A stretch of 45,328 nt of DNA from the NCBI GenBank assembly GCA_000990565.1, contig LBQC01000001.1:56401-101728 (forward strand), in the 5' to 3' direction. Below the pieces are notes generated by a model, which had not been told where the DNA came from, made no database searches, and saw only the letters and a program-made list of their open reading frames with translations. Position 1 is the first letter of the stretch. The number at the start of each line of letters is the position of its first letter. Source of the stretch: Candidatus Roizmanbacteria bacterium GW2011_GWA2_35_19 (GTDB taxonomy: Bacteria; Patescibacteriota; Microgenomatia; UBA1406; GWC2-37-13). Position numbers and translations under genes: made by a program. Below, piece by piece: positions 32,087-38,218 of this stretch.

Positions 32087-33003
32087 TACTTAAGAATTTT
32101 ATAGTTCCATTATTGGCGTCAACTTCTATGTAGTCTCCATCTCTTAATATATGAGTTGCAAATCTAGTTCCTGTTACGCAAGGTATTTGCAGTTCTCTAG
32201 CAAGGATTGCTGCATGACAAAGAACTCCGCCCTCGTTAGTTACAATCGCGGCCGCTCTTTTCATTGCCGGAAGAAAATCAGGAATGGTCATCGAGGAAAC
32301 AAGTATTTCTCCTTTTTTAAATTCACCGATCTGTTTGTGACCCATTACTCGCCGGACTAATCCTCGGGCGATTCCTTTTTGAGCAATATTACCTTGCAAT
32401 ACTGCGGAGTCAAATTTATTTATCTTAAATTTTATTTCAAATATTTTTTCAATTTCTGGTCTTGATTTGCTGATCAACAACTTATTATTCCCAAAAAAAT
32501 AACCCATATCCCTTTTTAGTAACTCACTTTTAAGAGGTAGTTTTCCTGAAAAAATTTCTTGAGTAGTTAGCAAGGAAGACAACTCTTCAAGTTTTGGATA
32601 CATCTTGATGAGTGATTTTCTGATAACGGTATCTGATGAATTACATAATTTATCAGTAAGCGATCTTACTTTTTCAAGCTCTTTCAAGTCCAAGTCTTTG
32701 ACTTTATCTTCATCCATTTGAAAGAACCACCACATTGCCTCAAACCAAGGATATTTTTTTTAAGAAAGATTTATCTTCATGGGCTAATTTTGAAAGGAGA
32801 TTACAAACCCAATCAACTCCCTGCAAGTCATAGTTAAATCGAATTGTGTCATCGAATCTCTCAGTGATAATATAAGGGAGAAATGGTTGCTTTAATTCTG
32901 TCCAGCCTTTTGGATTAGTGCTTTCTCCACGAACCCAAGCTTCAACTGAAGGTAGGCAAAAGTCTCTGGCAAATAATTTCTCGTAGAGATGATTTTTTTT
33001 CAT
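32076..33003 (-). pseudogene. PEP-utilising enzyme, mobile-domain protein, broken by internal deletion and frameshift
   Basis: The N-terminal frame (33003 to 32740) reads FARDFCLPSVEAWVRGESTNPKGWTELKQPFLPYIITER ... KSFLKKI and then stops. The C-terminal frame holds PWFEAMWWFFQMDEDKVKDLDLKELEKVRSLTD ... and the swivelling phosphohistidine domain VTNEGGVLCHAAILARELQIPCVTGTRF. Both are parts of one CPR-type protein related to the C-terminal half of phosphoenolpyruvate synthase. At the join (near 32755) some tens of residues are missing and the frame changes. The phosphohistidine motif GG..CHAAI is intact, and an internal ATG at 32735 could make the C-terminal part alone. Confidence 0.78.
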
Positions 33004-33011
33004 CAACTATA

Positions 33012-34472
33012 TTATAACAATCCCATCTTTTCTTTAACTTCTTTTACAGTTTCTCTTGCAATTTTACGGGCGCGGTCGGCTCCGTCTCTGATCACTCCAT
33101 CGACATAATTTTTGTCAGCAGCGATTTTGGCCCGTCTTTCTTGAAAAGGTTTTAGGTCGGCATATATTGCTTCGGCGATGGCGTCTTTAATTTTTACAAA
33201 TTGTAATGTCCCGTCATTAAATTCTTTTTTATACCTATCCGTGACGGCCGGAAGGAATAGGTTAGCAAAAGCAAAAAGTGATTTTAATCCTGGTGACATT
33301 TCTCCGCCAGCTGAGGTTGCGGTTGGAACAGAACGGATTTTTTTCCTAATTTCTTCAAGTGAATCCGTTAAGTTAATAAAACTATTTGCAACAGTTTTAC
33401 TCATTTTTCCCTCACCAGTCAATGACGGAATGTATTCACCTTTAGTCGCAAATCTTACTGGCTCGGGGAAATCTGTCCCGTAAAGTTGGTTCATTTTTCG
33501 AGCGATTTCTCGTGTTACTTCCAAATGTGGCTCCTGGTCTATACCGACAGGCACTAATCCTGCCTTATAAATTAAAATGTCAGCCGCCATTAAAATCGGA
33601 TAGTTTAAAAGTGCCATAGTATTGGCGTTTGGATGCTGCTTAACTTTTTCTTTGTACGTTGGTAGGTGCATCATCCTGGCAATTGTTTCGACTGTTGAAA
33701 AATAAAAAGCAAGCTCAATATGCTCGGGAATATCGGATTGGTAAATAATGATACTTTTTTTTGGATCAAGACCGGCCGCTAGATAATCAATAATAATTTC
33801 TCTTTTATTTTTAGCGAGCGCTTTTTTATCGTAAGGCGTTGTAATTGAATGGATGTCGACCACACAATATACAGTTTCATATTTACCTGTTTTTTCCAGC
33901 TCGAGGAATCCTTTGACTGCTCCCAAATAATTGCCTAAATGCAATCGCCCAGTTGCTCGGATTCCTGAAAAAACTCTTTTTACCGACTTAAGGTTTGTTA
34001 CTTCTTCAATTTCCGACGTGATGTCCACTATTTGAATATTTGGTAGTTTTTTAAGATCTTTAGATAAACATCGGAATGTTGTACTTAAACTACCAGTCCC
34101 ACCTAGAATAGTTTTCTTTTCAAAAACTTTTTTGTCTATATAGGTTTTTACATTTTCAACATAAAATCTTGCTGTGCCGATTTCAAGTCCTGTTACCTGA
34201 TTAAACTCTTCAGGTGTGGCAATTTGTAGTTCAGAAATTCCTAATAATTTCTTTATTTTCTTAAAAGAAATTTTTGTCACGTCTCGCCTAAGCACAGCGA
34301 TATAATTTTTATCGGCTTTCATGATCAAGGTCGCCACGCTATCGTTCAGTGTATAGCCCAATTGAGCAACGACATCAGCCGCCTCAACTAAAGAGTCATG
34401 TTCAAGGATCTTATTTTTAATTCCCAACTCGGTCATTTTTTTTGAATATTCCAGAGACATTTTGTCTATCAT
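33012..34472 (-). CDS. trpS: Tryptophanyl-tRNA synthetase with N-terminal YbaK/ProX-like editing domain
   Basis: Residues 1 to about 155 resemble YbaK/ProX deacylases: EADVVAQ-type helix, KADKNYIAVLRRDVTKISFKKIKKLLG, TGLEIGTARFYVENVKTYIDKKVFEKKTILGGTGSLSTTFR. From about residue 163 it is a class I TrpRS: SGIRATGRLHLGNYLGA (HIGH-like HLGN), PILMAADILIYKAGLVPVGIDQEPHLEVTREIA, and GKMSKTVANS (KMSKS). Trans-editing domains of this type clear mischarged tRNA (Pro/Ala/Cys cases are known); fusion to TrpRS is unexpected. A perfect TATAAT (34485-34480) lies 7 bases before the ATG at 34472, so the transcript should be leaderless and this start is favoured over the ATG at 34460. Confidence 0.9.
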   Translation of the reverse strand: MIDKMSLEYSKKMTELGIKNKILEHDSLVEAADVVAQLGYTLNDSVATLIMKADKNYIAVLRRDVTKISFKKIKKLLGISELQIATPEEFNQVTGLEIGTARFYVENVKTYIDKKVFEKKTILGGTGSLSTTFRCLSKDLKKLPNIQIVDITSEIEEVTNLKSVKRVFSGIRATGRLHLGNYLGAVKGFLELEKTGKYETVYCVVDIHSITTPYDKKALAKNKREIIIDYLAAGLDPKKSIIIYQSDIPEHIELAFYFSTVETIARMMHLPTYKEKVKQHPNANTMALLNYPILMAADILIYKAGLVPVGIDQEPHLEVTREIARKMNQLYGTDFPEPVRFATKGEYIPSLTGEGKMSKTVANSFINLTDSLEEIRKKIRSVPTATSAGGEMSPGLKSLFAFANLFLPAVTDRYKKEFNDGTLQFVKIKDAIAEAIYADLKPFQERRAKIAADKNYVDGVIRDGADRARKIARETVKEVKEKMGLL

Positions 34473-34509
34473 AGTTTTTATTATAACAATTTATAATTCA
34501 TATTTTCTT

Positions 34510-34606
34510 GTCATCCCCTTGAGCCGAAGGCTTCCCTTTGGGAAAGAAAGGGATCCAGTCTTTGAATTCCCGCCGGAGCCTGCCCTCGAATGGGGGCGGG
34601 AATGAC
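34510..34606. repeat. Palindromic repeat copy D, intergenic
   Basis: A 97-bp element with ends GTCATCCCC and GCGGGAATGAC, and internal AAGGGATCC / GGAATTC words. It separates the racemase remnant from trpS. Confidence 0.8.
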
Positions 34607-34607
34607 A

Positions 34608-35320
34608 CTATTTTGCATAATAGTAATCCACGATTGCCTCGGCCAGGACTTCGTCGGAATCGATGGTTTTTTCGCCTAATGCTTCGTAATTAATAGCTTG
34701 AGGTAATTCAGTACAACCGAGAATAATATTTTCGGCGCCGTAATCGTACATACTATGAAGTAAGGCGATATACTCCTTTTTTAGAAATAGATTATTTACC
34801 CCGGCAAGAATTTCTCTAATGATTGATTCAGAAATTTCTAACTGTTTACTATTAGGTAGTATTACCTTAACTCCGTAATTTTTTAACTCTTTTTCATATA
34901 GCCCGGATTTGACTTGACTAGGACAGGACTGCCAAGTAATCCCACGGTTTTTATTTTTTTCTTTGAGACATTCTTACTGACTTCTGTAATGACCGAAATA
35001 AAGTCAACCGCTGTATGATTTTCTAATTCTTTGAGCAATATATGAACAGTATTACTGGCAATTGCTAACTTTGTCGCTCCAGCGACTTCAAGTGTTTTAG
35101 CAGACTTTATTAGCATTCCCTTGGCTTTTTCAATATTTTTTTTGTTACCAATAAAATCGGGAATTGGCAAAGATTCAAATATTAGATATGGGAAATCATC
35201 GTTATTTTTTGCTCCATATTTAGCTTGAGAAAACTCAATAATCTTTTTGTAAATAAAATTAGTTGACTGTGGGCCAACGCCTCCGATGATGCCGATTTTT
35301 TTGTTATTAATTTTTTTCAT
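34608..35320 (-). pseudogene. Aspartate/glutamate racemase family protein, frameshifted
   Basis: From 35320: KKIGIIGGVGPQSTNFIYKKIIEFSQAKYG ... DDFPYLIFESLPIPDF ... the first-Cys region reads LAIASNTVHILL, with Ser where the family has Cys (CNT.H). The frame breaks near 34905 after VLVKS. In another frame the protein continues through YEKELKNYGVKVILP ... YGAENIILGCTELPQAI (second catalytic Cys present) to TAG at 34608. Joined, it is about 237 residues, the normal size. A gain or loss of a few bases in a TCAAGTCAAATC stretch would explain the break. Even if repaired, it would be a one-Cys racemase-like protein, as known for some family members such as YgeA. Confidence 0.82.
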
Positions 35321-35338
35321 AATATTTTATATATAAAT

Positions 35339-36646
35339 TTATAACTGATTATGCAAAAATTTGTCATAACCGTTAAGATCTAGTAAACCGTGCCCGGAAA
35401 GATTAAATAGAATTACTTTTTTCTTTCCTTCCTCGCGAGCTTTAACCGCCTCATCCATGGCTGCTTTTATTGCATGAGATGACTCAGGGGCGGGAATAAT
35501 TCCCTCAGCCTTGGCAAAATCAACTCCAGCTTTGAAAACTAGGCTTTGCTCATAAGCGACTGCTTCAATTAATTTTTCGTTATACAGAAAAGAAATTTGA
35601 GGGGCCATACCATGATAGCGAAGTCCTCCAGCGTGAATCGGGGATGGGACGAAGCCGCTTCCCAAGGTGTACATTTTTAATAGCGGGGTCATTTGAGCCG
35701 TGTCACCAAAATCATATTCGTACTTACCTTTTGTCAGTGACGCACAAGACATAGGTTCAACGCCAACAAATCTGGTTTTATTTTTGTTCTTCAATTTATC
35801 TGCAAGGAATGGAAAAGCGATGCCGGCAAAATTACTTCCGCCGCCGACGCATCCGATAATAATATCTGGATATTCTTCTGCCTTCACCATCTGTTTTTTT
35901 GCCTCTTGCCCAATAACTGTTTGATGAATTGAAACAAAGTTCAAAACACTCCCGAGCGAATATTTTGCACCTTTAGTTTTAGAGACAGTTTCAAGTGCCT
36001 CGCTGATGGCAATTCCCAGGCTTCCGTTATGATTTCGATTTCCGGCCAATATTTTTTTACCAAAATCAGTTTTTTCTGAAGGACTGGCAAAGACATCGGC
36101 TCCGTACATTTGCATCACAGTTTTCCGGTATGGTTTTTGATCGTAGGAAACTCTAACCATAAATATCTGGCATTTTAATCCGAAATAATTACAAGCCAAG
36201 CTTAAAGCCGATCCAAACTGACCGGCCCCGGTCTCTGCAATAAGAGTTTTTACTCCTTCCTTTTTGTTGTAATATGCCTGGGCAATAGTCGTATTTAATT
36301 TGTGAGCTCCAGTAGGTGAGACACCCTCATATTTATAATAAATATGTGCGGGGGTATCTAAAAACTTTTCTAATCGGTAGGCTCTAATAAGCGGTGTTGG
36401 CCTATAAAGTTTATATAACTCCCTGACTTCATCAGGTATGGCGATTTTTTCATCAAGTGAAACCTCCTGCTTTATTAATTCCATTGGAAATATTGCTGAT
36501 AGGTCAGCCGGGCCCGCAGGTTGCTTAGTCACAGGATTTAAGGGCGGGTCGGGTAATTTTCCTAAGTACTTTTTTAAGTAATAGGAAATATTTATATAAT
36601 ATTGTGGGATCTCTGATTCTGAAAGTGTAAAATTTGTATGTTTCAT
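35339..36646 (-). CDS. trpB: Tryptophan synthase beta chain, TrpB2 type
   Basis: A 435-residue TrpB2-type enzyme, which condenses indole with serine (or phosphoserine) to tryptophan. The PLP lysine is Lys116 in SPTGAHKLNTT; ETGAGQFGSALSLA, VGGGSNFAGIAFPF, GGLRYHGMAPQIS and ESSHAIKAA are diagnostic. The long N-terminus with YLGKLPDPPLNP is typical of TrpB2 rather than TrpB1. No trpA or other trp synthesis genes are present here, so it may salvage indole. It is preceded by a leader peptide with three Trp codons and an attenuator, and further up by a TrpR-type repressor gene, so its expression should track tryptophan supply. The racemase remnant follows 18 bases later. Confidence 0.95.
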   Translation of the reverse strand: MKHTNFTLSESEIPQYYINISYYLKKYLGKLPDPPLNPVTKQPAGPADLSAIFPMELIKQEVSLDEKIAIPDEVRELYKLYRPTPLIRAYRLEKFLDTPAHIYYKYEGVSPTGAHKLNTTIAQAYYNKKEGVKTLIAETGAGQFGSALSLACNYFGLKCQIFMVRVSYDQKPYRKTVMQMYGADVFASPSEKTDFGKKILAGNRNHNGSLGIAISEALETVSKTKGAKYSLGSVLNFVSIHQTVIGQEAKKQMVKAEEYPDIIIGCVGGGSNFAGIAFPFLADKLKNKNKTRFVGVEPMSCASLTKGKYEYDFGDTAQMTPLLKMYTLGSGFVPSPIHAGGLRYHGMAPQISFLYNEKLIEAVAYEQSLVFKAGVDFAKAEGIIPAPESSHAIKAAMDEAVKAREEGKKKVILFNLSGHGLLDLNGYDKFLHNQL

Positions 36647-36657
36647 ATATTTTTTCT

Positions 36658-36720
36658 GTCATCCCGAGGAAATGAAATGTAATGACGCTTCGCTAGATTT
36701 CTCACTATGTTCGAAATGAC
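36658..36720. repeat. Palindromic repeat copy E, between attenuator and trpB
   Basis: A 63-bp element with ends GTCATCCCGA and TCGAAATGAC and the internal CGCTAGATTTCTC word shared with the sufS and femX copies. It lengthens the region between the terminator and the trpB start. Confidence 0.8.
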
Positions 36721-36738
36721 AATTAAACTAATAATTAA

Positions 36739-36767
36739 TAAAAAAACCTCTGCTTGAAGCAGAGGTT
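36739..36767 (-). terminator. trp attenuator terminator
   Basis: Minus strand AACCTCTGC-TTCAA-GCAGAGGTT (36767-36745), a perfect 9-bp stem whose 3' arm runs into seven T. It lies between the leader peptide and trpB. The segment CCTCTG-G-TGAAGCAG (36800-36786) can form about 14 pairs with CTGCTTCA-AG-CAGAGG (36762-36747), which would destroy this hairpin. That upstream segment overlaps the last Trp codon and the stop codon of the leader peptide. Confidence 0.9.
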
Positions 36768-36790
36768 AACCCATCAAAAAATCATCTGCT

Positions 36791-36841
36791 TCACCAGAGG
36801 CTATCTGTCCACCAATTATTTGAATTTATTTTGTCTTTCAT
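36791..36841 (-). CDS. trpL: trp leader peptide (16 residues, three Trp)
   Basis: MKDKINSNNWWTDSLW, from the ATG at 36841 to TGA at 36793-36791. Trp codons are tandem at positions 10-11 and again at 16, just before the stop. The start codon overlaps the stop codon of the TrpR-type gene (ATGA), so translation should pass on from it. A ribosome stalled on the tandem Trp codons (36814-36809) would leave 36800-36786 largely free to form the antiterminator; one reaching the stop codon would cover it and let the terminator fold. Position, composition and secondary-structure logic all agree. It is too short for ordinary gene finders. Confidence 0.88.
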   Translation of the reverse strand: MKDKINSNNWWTDSLW

Positions 36842-37083
36842 ATTTTTTTAAATCTTCCCATTCTAATTTCCCTTGACCCTCGAGTCACCGTTGCCACCCC
36901 GACCTTAAGTCGGCGGGCGATCTCTTGGTGGGGGAGGCCTTTTTTCAAAAGTTTAACAATTTGCAAACGGGTAACTATTTCGTCAAACTCACTAGGTGTC
37001 AAAATACCTCTCAAAAAATCAAGCATTTCGGTTTTTGACTTTTGTTTCAAAAAAGCCTCGACCAACTCCCCCACTTTGTTCAT
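36838..37083 (-). CDS. trpR: TrpR-type tryptophan repressor
   Basis: An 81-residue helix-turn-helix protein: LDFLRGILTPSEFDEIVTRLQIVKLLKKGLPHQEIARRLKVGVATVTRGSREIR. The LTP...E...R..IV..LL.G..(S/P)(Q/H)(R/Q)E segment followed by G.ATVTRGS matches E. coli TrpR (GIATITRGS) more closely than YerC proteins. It should bind DNA when loaded with tryptophan. The start is the ATG at 37083; an in-frame ATG at 37098 lies within the -10 box and is unlikely. An ACTAGT-type palindrome overlaps its promoter, suggesting autoregulation. It is co-transcribed with trpL and trpB. Confidence 0.87.
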   Translation of the reverse strand: MNKVGELVEAFLKQKSKTEMLDFLRGILTPSEFDEIVTRLQIVKLLKKGLPHQEIARRLKVGVATVTRGSREIRMGRFKKI

Positions 37084-37093
37084 CCTAAATACT

Positions 37094-37122
37094 ATCATAC
37101 TAGTACACTATTAATTTGTCAA
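37094..37122 (-). promoter_or_regulatory. trpR promoter with TrpR operator-like palindrome
   Basis: Minus strand TTGACA (37122-37117), 17-base spacer, TATGAT (37099-37094), an almost perfect sigma-70-type promoter. TACTAGTA at 37105-37098 is a perfect palindrome that overlaps the -10 box; ACTAGT is the core half-site of the E. coli trp operator. The trpR ATG is 11 bases after the -10 box, so the transcript has almost no leader. Confidence 0.8.
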
Positions 37123-37181
37123 GAGGAATTAATTATAAGGGTTTATGGTAATAAATCAAAATATATAGAAGCTTGTTCAAA

Positions 37182-37379
37182 TTAATTTTTGAATTTTATT
37201 TCAGGTTCATCAGGAAGATTGCCAACAATGGAGTTTTTAACTTTTTTAGTTTTTTTGAACGCTTGCGTTATCTCATTTTCTGACAAATCACGTTTTTCTC
37301 TCTCTGCTTCTTTCATAGCCTGGCAGATTGGGCAGTCGTCGAAATATTTGTTGGAACTACTTACGAGTATTTTTGACAT
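37182..37379 (-). CDS. Small CxxC protein of unknown function
   Basis: A 65-residue soluble, charged protein with one C-P-I-C motif (DDCPICQAMKEAEREKRDLSENEITQAFKKTKK), a possible metal-binding knuckle. I do not recognise the family. MSKILVSSSNKYF at 37379 is preferred; the frame extends to 37400. It overlaps the tiny membrane protein upstream, forming a three-gene mini-operon. Confidence 0.6.
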   Translation of the reverse strand: MSKILVSSSNKYFDDCPICQAMKEAEREKRDLSENEITQAFKKTKKVKNSIVGNLPDEPEIKFKN

Positions 37380-37479
37380 TTTTGTCTTTTCTGAAAGCAA
37401 TAATCATTAGCAAAATTATAATAGCAAATAGAGCTCCAGTAATCTGAAATCCCTGGTTGATTGAAATAAAGTTATTCAT
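37357..37479 (-). CDS. Tiny single-span membrane protein (40 residues)
   Basis: MNNFISINQGFQITGALFAI, then IILLMIIAFRKDKNVKNTRK: one hydrophobic helix and a basic tail (N-out, C-in by the positive-inside rule). The ATG at 37479 overlaps the stop codon of the upstream two-span protein by 8 bases, and its own 3' end overlaps the CxxC gene by 23 bases. Overlap on both sides supports it being a real gene. Function unknown. Confidence 0.55.
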   Translation of the reverse strand: MNNFISINQGFQITGALFAIIILLMIIAFRKDKNVKNTRK

Positions 37480-37681
37480 AAAAATTATTTATTTTAACTG
37501 CTAATATAAAGTACATTGTAGCAGCAAATAAATTAAAAGAAAAATTAATAACAATTGATCCAAAATTTCCAATAGCACCAGTAGGCGTTAGGGCTGCGGC
37601 AACAAAATAGGCCGATGAAACATTAACTAATAAATTTGCCAACAATTTTAATATTCTTCTATCAAAGAGATATGAAGCCAT
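37472..37681 (-). CDS. Small two-span membrane protein
   Basis: A 69-residue protein with two hydrophobic helices (LLANLLVNVSSAYFVAAALT and SFNLFAATMYFILAVKI) separated by a Gly/Pro turn, preceded by a basic N-terminus (FDRRILK). It resembles small DUF6722-type membrane proteins, but this is tentative. First of three overlapping small genes. Confidence 0.6.
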   Translation of the reverse strand: MASYLFDRRILKLLANLLVNVSSAYFVAAALTPTGAIGNFGSIVINFSFNLFAATMYFILAVKINNFYE

Positions 37682-37768
37682 AAGAAATAGGATAAAGTAA
37701 TCATATGTTTTTGTCTATGGACTATAGTCTACATAATAAGACATTTAGAGCTTTAAGATAACTTATTT

Positions 37769-38164
37769 TTAACGATATGCCACTTCTTTATGTTTTTTCA
37801 TCATGCAGGCGTTCATTACAACGGTTAGGCCGGCAGCGCGGCCCTTGGCAGAGGCGACTTCATCAACGACCCCTTCCTGCAACCAGATTGATTTAGCGCC
37901 GATTTTAATGGCCTCATCAACAATCGGACCGACAAATTCCGACTTTCTAAAAATATCTACGACATCTATTTTTTTTTCTATTTCTGAAAGCGTCTTGTAA
38001 CTTTTTATTCCCAAAAAATTATCGATATTAGGATTTACTGGGAAGATTTCATATCCCTGATCCATTAAGTATTTGCCAACCTCATAAGACGGCCGATCTG
38101 GTTTGTCAGATAAACCTACGATGGCAATGGTTTTTATGTTTTTATAAAAATGATTGTAATTCAT
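37769..38164 (-). CDS. CoA-binding protein (YccU-like)
   Basis: A 131-residue single Rossmann domain: TIAIVGLSDKPDRPSYEVGKYLMDQGYEIFPVNPN, then VVDIFRKSEFVGPIVDEAIKIGAKSIWLQEGVVDE and VVMNACMMKKHK. It matches stand-alone CoA_binding proteins (YccU/YneT), relatives of the succinyl-CoA synthetase alpha N-terminal domain, with the typical late Cys. The physiological role is unknown. It is downstream of the PBP gene, separated by a strong hairpin. Confidence 0.88.
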   Translation of the reverse strand: MNYNHFYKNIKTIAIVGLSDKPDRPSYEVGKYLMDQGYEIFPVNPNIDNFLGIKSYKTLSEIEKKIDVVDIFRKSEFVGPIVDEAIKIGAKSIWLQEGVVDEVASAKGRAAGLTVVMNACMMKKHKEVAYR

Positions 38165-38181
38165 TTTGTTGCGACCAACCG

Positions 38182-38204
38182 TTTCCGACCGCTTCGGTCG
38201 GAAA
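38182..38204. repeat. Perfect 10-bp intergenic hairpin
   Basis: TTTCCGACCG-CTT-CGGTCGGAAA, with further AACC/GGTT pairing outside. There is no U-tract on the minus strand, the direction of both flanking genes, so it may stabilise or process the mRNA rather than terminate it. Confidence 0.65.
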
Positions 38205-38218
38205 AAGTGGTTAATAAT

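Noticed and set aside
38182-38204. Hairpin as a rho-independent terminator
   Set aside because: No run of T follows the stem in the direction of transcription; kept only as a structured repeat.
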